From: an uncultured Alphaproteobacteria bacterium
Lineage (GTDB): Bacteria > Pseudomonadota > Alphaproteobacteria > RF32 > CAG-239
Direction of reading: 5' to 3'
Assembly: GCA_944390885.1 (NCBI GenBank)
Contig: CALXRP010000014.1
Span: forward strand, 1 to 50,728
DNA: 50,728 nt
Numbering within the stretch: position 1 is the stretch's first letter; every line of letters starts with the position of its first letter. This document shows, in pieces, positions 1-7,184 of the stretch. The notes below the pieces were generated by a model. The model made no database searches. It was not told the origin of the DNA and was given only the letters and a program-made list of their open reading frames with translations. A program made the position numbers and the translations under genes.

Positions 1-10
1 TATATGGCGC

Positions 11-140
11 GTATCTAGAATTGCTAAGTAAAAACAACCGCTGCTCCGGTTGTTTTTATCTGCAAAATCTTAGAAAACCTTAGAGAGAGAAGGGCGCATA
101 AGCGGCCTGAACGAACTTAGGTTCCTAAGTAAAATCGTCT
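11..140. repeat. Hairpin element lying between copies of the tRNA-Arg 3' end
   Basis: This stretch lies between two short copies of the tRNA-Arg 3' end: 1-10, at the window edge, and 141-149. It contains a perfect 11-bp stem (30-40 with 47-57) flanked by TTGCTAAG on the left and TCTGCAAAA on the right. The same flanks surround a different stem at 29304-29348, next to tRNA-Ser. The A-run and T-run around the stem would let it terminate transcription on either strand. No convincing ORF is present. The function is unknown; it is either a mobile mini-element or a structured RNA or terminator cassette associated with tRNA ends. Confidence 0.5.
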
Positions 141-184
141 TGGCGCGCCGTTGAGAATTAAATATTTCATTGTGCAGATACAAC

Positions 185-208
185 AAAACCCCGCTAAACA
201 GCAGGGCT
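185..208 (-). terminator. Terminator of the tRNA-Pro/tRNA-Arg unit
   Basis: On the minus strand a 7-bp stem (CCCTGCT with AGCGGGG, one G-T pair) is closed by a 4-nt loop and followed by TTTTGTTG. It lies just downstream of the encoded CCA of tRNA-Arg, so it should end the two-tRNA transcript. Confidence 0.7.
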
Positions 209-217
209 TTTGCTATA

Positions 218-294
218 TGGCGCGCCCTAGACGATTCGAACGTCTGACCCACAGCTTAGAAGGCTGTTGCTCTATCCAGCTGAGCTAAGGGCGC
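218..294 (-). tRNA. tRNA-Arg (anticodon TCT)
   Basis: Reading the minus strand from 294, the acceptor GCGCCCT pairs with AGGGCGC at 222-228. The D-arm (AGCTCAGCTGGATAGAGC), the anticodon loop CTTCTAA and the T-arm with GTTCGAATC are all present. The anticodon TCT decodes AGA. The terminal CCA is encoded (218-220) after discriminator G. It lies 20 nt downstream of tRNA-Pro and is probably cotranscribed with it. Confidence 0.95.
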
Positions 295-314
295 CTAAGA
301 TAGGAAGACCAATT

Positions 315-391
315 TGGTCGGGGCAGCGGGATTCGAACCCACGACATCTTGCTCCCAAAGCAAGCGCTCTACCAGGCTGAGCCATACCCCG
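315..391 (-). tRNA. tRNA-Pro (anticodon TGG)
   Basis: The minus strand gives acceptor CGGGGTA pairing with TGCCCCG, a D-arm containing GGCTCAGCCTGGTAGAGC, anticodon stem CTTGC/GCAAG with loop TTTGGGA, and a T-arm with GGTTCGAATCC. The anticodon TGG reads proline codons. The CCA is encoded at 315-317. It is the first gene of the two-tRNA unit. Confidence 0.95.
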
Positions 392-408
392 ATTCTGCCA
401 ACAAGATT

Positions 409-436
409 AACATAGCCAAATTATTTTATTTTGCAA
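409..436 (-). promoter_or_regulatory. Probable promoter for tRNA-Pro/tRNA-Arg
   Basis: On the minus strand TTGCAA (431-436) and TATGTT (409-414) are 16 nt apart. The implied start near 402 is about 11 nt before the mature tRNA-Pro 5' end, a usual leader length for a tRNA unit. Confidence 0.5.
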
Positions 437-447
437 GCACTTTTTTA

Positions 448-480
448 CAAAAATAAAGCCCCGCACAGACAGAGCAGGGC
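448..480 (-). terminator. Terminator of ppiD
   Basis: On the minus strand GCCCTGC and GCGGGGC form a 7-bp stem with one G-T pair around a 9-nt loop, followed by TTTATTTTTG. It starts about 20 nt after the ppiD stop codon. Confidence 0.75.
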
Positions 481-501
481 CTTACTTCAAGATTTACAAA
501 A

Positions 502-2382
502 TCAGTCTATAATGCCGAGGGCCTTATATTTGATTTTAATTTTATAATTTGAACCATAATCCTGAATCAGCTCTTGAGCCATTTCCTGAACGGTATCAAA
601 TTGTGCTTTGCGCAAAATATCTTTTTTCTCGTTTTCCGCAAGTTTCCCCGTGCTGTTGATAACCTTAACGGGAACAATGACAACATGACGAATGTCATCA
701 CTGATAACCCGGGGTGTTCCGACATTTTCTCTAAAAATATCTTGCATTTGCAGAGCAGAGAAACCGTTAAAACTCTCCGACTTTTTCAACGGCGCGGTCG
801 TTTGGAGTTTCAGCCCAAAACGTCTGGCCACATCGTCAATTTTGTCGCCGTTTTCTACATCATGAACAACATCATTGACAACTTCCTGTGCAATGGCGAT
901 TTTTTCGTTTTCAGCCCATATTTTTTCAATCTCGGGCACAACCTCATCCATAGCTTTCTGCCGTGGATCCGTAATCTTGTCAACATTGACAAACACAAAA
1001 CCGTCGTCAGTCTCCAAGGCCTGGCTGGGCTCATTAACATTGTAAGAAAACGCCGTTTCGATAAAATCTGGAGAAGAAACAAGTTTTTCAAAGCTCTTCG
1101 GCATTTCTTTTGCCGTACCGTTTTCTTGCAATCCCTTAACGGTCAACAACGGAACATTCAGACCTTTTGCAATCTCGGTCAAAGTCTTTCCGGCACCTGC
1201 TTCATCTTCAATTTTAGCAATCAGATCCCCGATGGTTTCGTCCATCTGTTCTTGCCGCAGAACCTCAATAATTTTGGCTTTTGCTTTTTCCAAACTGGTC
1301 TTTTGCATCGGTTTGATGTCAATGACTTTCATAATATGCCAGCCGTATTCAGATTCTTCCGGCGCAGAAAACTCTCCTTCTTTCAGGCTGAACATCACAT
1401 TACCCATTTCGCCGATAAGCATATCTTTTTCTACAAAACCAAGCTCCGTAGCAGCCTTGTCTTGCCCTGCGGCAGATTTCGCAACGGCATAAAAATCGGC
1501 GCCGTTCTTTAGCTCGGCATAAGCGTTGTCCGCTTCGGCTTTATCTGCAAAACGCATCTGCAGGATATTTCTGCTCTCGGGAACTTCAAATTGTTTGATG
1601 TTCTCTTCATAATAAGCTTTGATATCCTCTTCCGGAATGACTGATTTTTCTGCCGCATCTTTGTTAGAAATACTGATAAAAGAAACATCCCGATTCTCCG
1701 GTTCAATAAAGCGTGCGGCAAAATCGTTATAATACTGCTCAATTTCGTCTTGAGAAATCTTGCGGTCAATTTTCATTTTATCCGGATCAATGTTGATATA
1801 TTTGAAAATTTTCTTTTGATTCGCAAGTTTATAATAGTATTCAGCCATAAAATCCGGAATGCTGATGCCGTCCACAACATTATAAACCAGATGGATTTTT
1901 GCCACATCACGACGCAAAGACTGAACATATTCCTGTTCGCTCATGCCGACGGAAGCCAAAATCCGGCGCATGATCTGGGCATTGAATTTGCCGGTCTGAT
2001 CCATAAATTCCGGCTGCGAGGCAATAATTTTCATAATCAGCTCGTCACTGATATGAACATTGTTATCCTGAGATGTCTTTTCTAAAATGGCATCGGAAAG
2101 TTTCTTCTGAATCAATCCTTGCAAAATGGCGTTTCTGATATTTTCATTCACGTCAAGATTATCACCAAACAAAGATTTTGCTTTTTGCAGCTCGTTGTTA
2201 AGCTCGTTCAAAATCTGGTTTTGTGAGATTTCAATATCATCCACCCGGATCACAGGTTTATTATGCGCGGCGGTGGCATAGTAGCCGGAAACGCCGAAGA
2301 GCGACATAAAGCTGAGGGCGGTGAGAATCAAAATCAGCTTCATCAGCCAAGAATCCTGAATATTTCTAATTTTTCCAATCAT
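502..2382 (-). CDS. ppiD: PpiD-type periplasmic peptidyl-prolyl isomerase/chaperone
   Basis: This 626-residue protein resembles the SurA/PpiD family, inner-membrane-anchored periplasmic folding factors that receive proteins leaving the Sec translocon. One transmembrane anchor lies at about residues 12-33. A SurA_N-like helical region follows, then a parvulin (PPIC) domain at about 268-356, with motifs such as NILQMRF, LGFVEK and YGWHIMKV. A long C-terminal helical part completes the protein. Length and order match PpiD (about 620 residues) rather than the secreted SurA. The frame is open for 24 more codons upstream, but those lie in the promoter, and AAGG precedes the Met at 2382. It is divergent from tpiA. 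The 3' end is followed by a terminator. Confidence 0.88.
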   Translation of the reverse strand: MIGKIRNIQDSWLMKLILILTALSFMSLFGVSGYYATAAHNKPVIRVDDIEISQNQILNELNNELQKAKSLFGDNLDVNENIRNAILQGLIQKKLSDAILEKTSQDNNVHISDELIMKIIASQPEFMDQTGKFNAQIMRRILASVGMSEQEYVQSLRRDVAKIHLVYNVVDGISIPDFMAEYYYKLANQKKIFKYINIDPDKMKIDRKISQDEIEQYYNDFAARFIEPENRDVSFISISNKDAAEKSVIPEEDIKAYYEENIKQFEVPESRNILQMRFADKAEADNAYAELKNGADFYAVAKSAAGQDKAATELGFVEKDMLIGEMGNVMFSLKEGEFSAPEESEYGWHIMKVIDIKPMQKTSLEKAKAKIIEVLRQEQMDETIGDLIAKIEDEAGAGKTLTEIAKGLNVPLLTVKGLQENGTAKEMPKSFEKLVSSPDFIETAFSYNVNEPSQALETDDGFVFVNVDKITDPRQKAMDEVVPEIEKIWAENEKIAIAQEVVNDVVHDVENGDKIDDVARRFGLKLQTTAPLKKSESFNGFSALQMQDIFRENVGTPRVISDDIRHVVIVPVKVINSTGKLAENEKKDILRKAQFDTVQEMAQELIQDYGSNYKIKIKYKALGIID

Positions 2383-2424
2383 TTTTTTTCTGACCTTGTT
2401 TTTTATATTAATTAAGCTGGCGCA

Positions 2425-2454
2425 ATTATAATGCAATTTTAATAATATATGCAA
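2425..2454 (-). promoter_or_regulatory. Probable ppiD promoter
   Basis: On the minus strand TTGCAT (2449-2454) and a consensus TATAAT (2425-2430) are separated by 18 nt. Transcription would begin near 2418 and leave a leader of about 36 nt before the chosen ppiD start. This also argues against the longer upstream reading frame. Confidence 0.55.
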
Positions 2455-2471
2455 TCTTATAAATATTAATG

Positions 2472-2503
2472 TTGAAAAGTTTTTTCTACTGGAAAAATAT
2501 AAT
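2472..2503 (+). promoter_or_regulatory. Possible tpiA promoter
   Basis: A perfect TATAAT at 2498-2503 is preceded by TTGAAA at 2472-2477. The 20-nt spacer is longer than ideal, so the -10 box is the firmer part. It lies 62 nt before the tpiA start codon. Confidence 0.4.
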
Positions 2504-2564
2504 TTGCTGTGCTAAAAGAAAACAAATTGAAAATTTTTAATAAAAAATGAAAAGGAAATAAATT

Positions 2565-3329
2565 ATGGCAAGAAAAAAACTGATTGCCGGCAACTGGAAG
2601 ATGAACTGCCTGCTGGCTGAAGGGACTGATTTGGCAAAAGGGATTGCTGCCGAAGTCAAAAAAATGGGCAAGCCGTCCTGCGAATTTTTGGTATGTCCGC
2701 CGTTTACGCTGCTGACAACAGTCAAAAAGGCTCTGCGCGGCGCTAAAGTAGCCCTCGGCGCACAAGATGCTCATTTTAATGTCAAGGGCGCTCATACCGG
2801 CGATGTCAGCCCGGTAATGTTAAAAGATGCCGGCTGCCAATATGTTATTCTTGGCCACTCGGAACGGCGTGCCGATCACGGTGAAAGCAATGAACTGATT
2901 AATAAAAAAGCCGTTGCAGCCTATGAGGCCGGGTTAAAAGCCGTCATCTGCATCGGCGAGACATTGGAACAACGCGATTCGGGCAAAACGATTGATGTCT
3001 GCTCCAATCAGATATTGGGTTCGGTTCCGGATAATGCCGACGCTTCCAATACCGTTATCGCTTATGAACCCGTTTGGGCAATCGGAACGGGCAAAACCCC
3101 GACGGCGCAGGATGTCGAAGAAGTTCATGCTGCTGTCCGCAAGGTTTTGGCCAAAAAACTCGGAAAAGGCAATGCCAACAAAATGCGCATTTTGTACGGC
3201 GGTTCCGTTAAACCGGGCAATGCTAAAGAATTCTTGTCTTTACCGGATGTCGACGGTGCATTGATTGGCGGCGCCAGCCTGAAGGTTGACGATTTTATCG
3301 CTATTGCCAAAAATGCAGGCTGCTGCTAA
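2565..3329 (+). CDS. tpiA: Triosephosphate isomerase
   Basis: This enzyme interconverts dihydroxyacetone phosphate and glyceraldehyde 3-phosphate in cytosolic glycolysis and gluconeogenesis. The 254-residue length is normal. The active-site set is complete: Asn10 and Lys12 in GNWKMN, His98 in YVILGHSERR, Glu168 in AYEPVWAIGTGKTP, and the phosphate-binding YGGSVKPGNA near the C-terminus. AAAAGGAAAT precedes the ATG. It is followed after 18 nt by secG and then pyrG, the usual alphaproteobacterial order. Confidence 0.98.
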   Translation: MARKKLIAGNWKMNCLLAEGTDLAKGIAAEVKKMGKPSCEFLVCPPFTLLTTVKKALRGAKVALGAQDAHFNVKGAHTGDVSPVMLKDAGCQYVILGHSERRADHGESNELINKKAVAAYEAGLKAVICIGETLEQRDSGKTIDVCSNQILGSVPDNADASNTVIAYEPVWAIGTGKTPTAQDVEEVHAAVRKVLAKKLGKGNANKMRILYGGSVKPGNAKEFLSLPDVDGALIGGASLKVDDFIAIAKNAGCC

Positions 3330-3347
3330 GCGGAAAGGAAGAAAAAT

Positions 3348-3680
3348 ATGGGAACAATTTTACTCGTAGTTCATTTGTTGGTTGCCATCTTTTTGGTAGC
3401 CGTTATCTTGTTGCAGCGTTCCGGCGGCGGTGCTTTGGATGGTCTGGGCGGCGGCTCCGGCGCCAGCAACTTCCTGACAGCTCGCGGAACCGGAAACTTT
3501 CTGACCAGATTAACTGCTATTCTGGCCACAATATTTATTATCACCAGCATCTCACTGTCGCTTTACTATAAAGGACACAGCGCACCGAAGAAATCGTTGG
3601 TCGATTCTATCGAACAGACGATTCCGGCTCAGGCCGCGGAAGCCGATAAAGCTCCTGAAGTTCCGGCAGCAGGTAAGTAA
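3348..3680 (+). CDS. secG: Protein-export membrane protein SecG
   Basis: SecG is the small accessory subunit of the SecYEG translocon. The 110-residue product has two transmembrane segments (about 2-22 and 53-73) around a Gly-rich cytoplasmic loop. The conserved LLQRSGGGALDGLGGG and the following SNFLTARGTGNFLTR are both visible. The tail after residue 80 is Ala/Glu-rich and typical of alphaproteobacterial SecG. A GGAAGAA ribosome-binding site precedes the start. It is cotranscribed with tpiA and ends at the terminator at 3702. Confidence 0.95.
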   Translation: MGTILLVVHLLVAIFLVAVILLQRSGGGALDGLGGGSGASNFLTARGTGNFLTRLTAILATIFIITSISLSLYYKGHSAPKKSLVDSIEQTIPAQAAEADKAPEVPAAGK

Positions 3681-3701
3681 ATGAAAAAAGACAATAAAAA
3701 T

Positions 3702-3729
3702 AAGGCGCTTGTTTCGACAGCGCCTTTGT
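3702..3729 (+). terminator. Terminator after secG
   Basis: AAGGCGCT and AGCGCCTT form a perfect 8-bp stem with a 9-nt loop, followed by a short T-rich tail. It separates tpiA-secG from pyrG. Confidence 0.6.
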
Positions 3730-3774
3730 CACTTTAAAAAGCACAGGTTAATAAGTTCAAATTAGGGAAGAAAA

Positions 3775-5433
3775 ATGTCTGACACAAATCAAGTAAATCT
3801 AAATCCGAAAACAAAATTCATCTTTATCACCGGCGGTGTGGTATCTTCGCTCGGCAAAGGGCTGGCTTCTGCTTCTTTGGCAGCCACGCTTCAGGCGCGC
3901 GGCTTTAAGGTCAGAATGCGCAAACTTGATCCTTATTTGAACGTAGACCCCGGCACAATGAGCCCGTATCAGCATGGAGAAGTTTTTGTAACGGACGACG
4001 GAGCGGAAACAGACTTGGATTTGGGGCATTATGAACGTTTTGCCGGTATATCCTGTCACAAAACAGACAGCGTTACCTCCGGAAAAATTTATCAACGTGT
4101 TTTGGATAAAGAGCGCCACGGCGATTATCTCGGAGCCACAATCCAGGTTATTCCGCATGTTACCAACGAGATTAAAGAATTTATCAAGTCAGACATTCAT
4201 GATGAAGATTTTGTGCTTTGTGAAATCGGCGGTACAGTCGGTGACATTGAAGGTCAGCCGTTTCTGGAAGCCATCCGCCAAACATCTTACGATTTGGGGC
4301 GCGACCGCGTTATGTTTATCCATGTTACGCTGCTGCCGTTTATCAATGCGTCCGGCGAGCTGAAAACCAAACCGACCCAACACTCCGTCAAACAACTGCA
4401 GGAATACGGAATTCAGCCCGACATGCTTCTCTGCCGTTCCCCAATCGAAATCCCGCAGAATGAAAAACGCAAAATTGCCATGTTCTGCAATATTAAAGAA
4501 GAAAACGTCATTGCCGCGCTTGATGCCAAAAGCATTTATGCCGTTCCGCTGGCTTATTCGCATGAAGGAATGGATACTCAGGTCTGCAAATATTTCGGAC
4601 TTGACAGCAAGCCGGCTGATTTGAGCAAATGGGAACATATTGTTGAAACCATCACTCATCCGGAAGGAGAGGTAAACATTGCCGTTGTCGGCAAATACAC
4701 CCAGATGCTTGATACTTACAAATCTTTGGGCGAGGCTCTGACGCACGGCGGAATCGCCAATAAATATAAAGTAAAAGTTAAATGGGTTGATTCCGAAGCC
4801 TTGGAGCATGAAGACGTTTCCGAACAACTCAGCGACGTGAGCGGCATTCTGGTTCCGGGCGGTTTCGGCAGCCGCGGCACCGAAGGAAAAATGAAAGCTA
4901 TTCGCTATGCCCGCGAAAATAAAATCCCGTTTTTGGGAATCTGCTTTGGAATGCAAATGGCTGTGATTGAAACCATGCGCAACGTCTGCGGCGTCAAAAA
5001 TGCCGGCACAACCGAGTTTGGCCCGGATTGCGAACCGGTTGTCGGACTAATGACCGAATGGGATAAAGATGGTGCCAAACAAATCCGCCATAAAGACGGC
5101 GATTTGGGCGGAACAATGCGGCTCGGCGCCTATGAATGTGTTTTGGCACCGGACAGCCTGGTCAACAAGGTCTACGGCAGTACAAAGATTTCGGAGCGCC
5201 ATCGTCATCGTTATGAAGTCAATATGAAATATGAAGAGCAGTTAAGACAGGCAGGGATGATTATTTCCGGCAAATCTCCCGACGGAAAACTTCCGGAAAT
5301 TGTTGAAATCCCGAACCATCCGTGGTTTATCGGCGTACAATTCCATCCAGAATTAAAATCCAAGCCTTTTGCCCCGGCGCCGCTCTTTGTATCATTTGTA
5401 AAAGCCGCCATTGATAAAAGCCGGTTGATTTAA
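3775..5433 (+). CDS. pyrG: CTP synthase
   Basis: It makes CTP from UTP, ATP and glutamine. The 552-residue, two-domain layout is standard. The N-terminal synthetase domain has the P-loop region [15 protein letters not shown] near residue 20, plus [13 protein letters not shown] and [12 protein letters not shown]. The C-terminal class I glutamine amidotransferase domain has Cys390 in LGICFGMQ, and His524 and Glu526 in QFHPE. GGGAAG precedes the start. pyrG is usually followed by kdsA and eno in this group; here kdsA is 5.7 kb away and eno is not in the window. Confidence 0.98.
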   Translation: MSDTNQVNLNPKTKFIFITGGVVSSLGKGLASASLAATLQARGFKVRMRKLDPYLNVDPGTMSPYQHGEVFVTDDGAETDLDLGHYERFAGISCHKTDSVTSGKIYQRVLDKERHGDYLGATIQVIPHVTNEIKEFIKSDIHDEDFVLCEIGGTVGDIEGQPFLEAIRQTSYDLGRDRVMFIHVTLLPFINASGELKTKPTQHSVKQLQEYGIQPDMLLCRSPIEIPQNEKRKIAMFCNIKEENVIAALDAKSIYAVPLAYSHEGMDTQVCKYFGLDSKPADLSKWEHIVETITHPEGEVNIAVVGKYTQMLDTYKSLGEALTHGGIANKYKVKVKWVDSEALEHEDVSEQLSDVSGILVPGGFGSRGTEGKMKAIRYARENKIPFLGICFGMQMAVIETMRNVCGVKNAGTTEFGPDCEPVVGLMTEWDKDGAKQIRHKDGDLGGTMRLGAYECVLAPDSLVNKVYGSTKISERHRHRYEVNMKYEEQLRQAGMIISGKSPDGKLPEIVEIPNHPWFIGVQFHPELKSKPFAPAPLFVSFVKAAIDKSRLI

Positions 5434-5438
5434 GTATA

Positions 5439-5467
5439 AACCCCGTCATAAAGACGGGGTTCCTTTT
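5439..5467. terminator. Terminator between pyrG and the convergent Cys-rich gene
   Basis: AACCCCGTC, loop ATAAA and GACGGGGTT form a perfect 9-bp stem followed by CCTTTT. It overlaps the last bases of the convergent minus-strand gene, so it serves pyrG and could also act for its neighbour. Confidence 0.8.
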
Positions 5468-6659
5468 ATAAATCTGATACACAGGTGCAATAGTTATCAT
5501 TATCAGTATACATGGAAGATGGGCCTGACATATCTTCTTCCAACAGCCATTGTCCGTATTTACTATCTTCCTGATACCAGTAAGTATCATAAGTCGGTCC
5601 GCCAAGAGCCGTTATAGCACATCTGAACTTGGTTAACTCTCTTGATGATGTAATTCGCCAGCTTCTCCCGGCCACATTGCTGGAATAACAACTGGAAACG
5701 CAAGAAGCTCTCGATACATAACTAATATCCTTTCTGACAATAAGATCATCCACAATAACTCCGATAAAACTTCCGCCATAATTATAATCTTCATACATCA
5801 TATTTCCAGAACAATACTTTTTGACAATCGGTTCCGGCTCCGAACGGCAGGCATAACATTTTTTAGTTCCGCATTCATTTTGGGTGACGCTGGTATAACC
5901 ATAATCACAATTACTGTATGGATGGGAAGAAGGACATGTTTCGGAACAACATGCTTCATAAGGATAATAACAGGTCTTTGTGCCGCAGCCGTTTTGAGTT
6001 GAACCGCCGCAGCCTCCGGGGTTAGAAGTTGACGTACCGGACGGACAGTTCATGTTGCAGGTATAATAACAAGTATATTCACAGCCATCCGTCCCGCTGG
6101 TGCCGTAGGATGACGAGGTTAAAGAAGTATAACTCGGACATCCGATTGGGGTACAGCAGGTACCGTAAGAAGAATCATAAGCACAGCGTCCGGAGTTCTT
6201 TTTGAGTTTCTGCCCGGAAGGACAAGAGTTTTTGTATCCCAGATCCTGACAGGCTCGTTGATTATCGGTCTTGCATGATTTGTAAAGGTTTTCTCCGTTA
6301 GGGCATTGTTCGGAGAGATATTGAGGAATGGAGCAAGAAGAAATATTATATCCGTTGTCTTTACACCATTGTTGTTTTGAGCATTTGAAATAATTATCAT
6401 CACGATAACATGTAGAATCAGGAATGCGGGCCGTGTTTTCCGGACATGAAGAAACATATCCGTTTTCTTCACAATATTTAGAATCAGAATTAATATCCAT
6501 ACCTGGTTCACCGGACAAATCCTCTTCGGCGCAATCGGGCAGAAAACAAACACCACTATATGCGGGAGATGGGAGGAAGACCGAGAAAGCGGTGACAATA
6601 GAAAATACTGACACCGCAGAATTAAGTTTCATGTGTAGCATAGTGTTATAATTTTTCAT
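5466..6659 (-). CDS. Cys-rich secreted protein with a C-terminal lectin-like domain
   Basis: I do not recognise a named family. The 397-residue product has a signal peptide (about residues 1-35, ending SPAYSG), so it is exported. I count 36 cysteines. They lie in loosely repeated units such as CxxxGY...SCP, and in two related blocks with CGTKTCY and CGTKKCY. The last 110 residues are poorer in Cys and contain VAGRSWRITSSRELTKFRC, which resembles the WRLPTSxEL core of FISUMP/C-type-lectin-like surface domains. A strong GGGAGGAAG ribosome-binding site precedes the Met at 6659. It is an isolated gene beside a repeat cluster, convergent with pyrG. An extracellular disulfide-rich adhesin or surface protein is inferred, not shown. 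Confidence 0.75.
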   Translation of the reverse strand: MKNYNTMLHMKLNSAVSVFSIVTAFSVFLPSPAYSGVCFLPDCAEEDLSGEPGMDINSDSKYCEENGYVSSCPENTARIPDSTCYRDDNYFKCSKQQWCKDNGYNISSCSIPQYLSEQCPNGENLYKSCKTDNQRACQDLGYKNSCPSGQKLKKNSGRCAYDSSYGTCCTPIGCPSYTSLTSSSYGTSGTDGCEYTCYYTCNMNCPSGTSTSNPGGCGGSTQNGCGTKTCYYPYEACCSETCPSSHPYSNCDYGYTSVTQNECGTKKCYACRSEPEPIVKKYCSGNMMYEDYNYGGSFIGVIVDDLIVRKDISYVSRASCVSSCYSSNVAGRSWRITSSRELTKFRCAITALGGPTYDTYWYQEDSKYGQWLLEEDMSGPSSMYTDNDNYCTCVSDL

Positions 6660-6689
6660 CGGCTTCCTCCCTTATAAAAATTCTTTTCT

Positions 6690-6962
6690 TTTGTCATCCC
6701 CGGGCTTGTTCCATTCTCGTCATTGCCGGGCTCTTTTTTTCTTTCGTCATTACCGGGCACTTTATTTTTTTAGTCATTGCCGGACTTGATCCGGCAATCC
6801 ACTTGGCGTCACCCTGAGGGTGTGATCCGGCAATCCATACTTCAAAGCACTTTGTCATTCACAAACCCCGCCATAGCATCGCGGTCTCTTAGGCACAGTG
6901 TATTCAATTCGCCGCGCGCCTGCCGTGCAGGTGGATCCCCGGGTCAAGCCCGGGGATGACAG
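6690..6962. repeat. REP-like palindrome cluster
   Basis: This part of the 525-bp gap before the SulP gene holds four head-to-tail units beginning GTCATYNCCGGGC at 6693, 6719, 6746 and 6773. The first three are half-palindromes ending in T-rich sequence; the fourth (6773-6801) is a full palindrome. A second right half follows at 6824-6837. A 90-bp repeat (about 6841-6931) also seen at 49.9-50.6 kb comes next, and then an oppositely oriented full palindrome (6932-6961). No gene is supported here. Confidence 0.8.
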
Positions 6963-7105
6963 ATGCTTAAGAACGACAATAAGGATACTATAGCACAAGA
7001 AAATGCAAGAGTCAATACTTTGTGAAAAATAGGGGGAGGATTTTGGCTAGAATAAGAAGTAAAAACAGAAACTGAAAAAATGCTGAAAATAAGCCTGTTT
7101 TTTCC

Positions 7106-7122
7106 TTGATTTTAAAAATCAA
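7106..7122. promoter_or_regulatory. Perfect 17-bp palindrome upstream of the SulP gene
   Basis: TTGATTTT, a central A, and AAAATCAA form a perfect inverted repeat 63 nt before the SulP start codon. It could be an operator. It is AT-rich and could also arise by chance. Confidence 0.3.
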
Positions 7123-7184
7123 TGTAGTATTGCTATTACCCGCTGAAAATAACTATAAATAAAATAACTCAGGGTGTTGATAAA

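Noticed and set aside
70..252. A 60-codon minus-strand frame at the left edge
   Set aside because: It overlaps tRNA-Arg and the hairpin element and has no coding signals.
574..1512. A 312-codon plus-strand frame opposite ppiD
   Set aside because: It is a shadow of the ppiD codons: Phe- and Asn-rich, with no domain and no ribosome-binding site.
2383..2454. N-terminal extension of ppiD by 24 codons
   Set aside because: It runs through a good -35/-10 pair and would put a charged, non-conserved segment before the membrane anchor; the Met at 2382 has an AAGG site.
3681..3737. An 18-codon frame after secG
   Set aside because: It overlaps the terminator hairpin and has no family support; a leader peptide for pyrG was considered but no attenuator-like alternative fold is evident.
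4189..4956. A 255-codon minus-strand frame inside pyrG
   Set aside because: It is antisense to a certain gene, with Phe-rich shadow composition.
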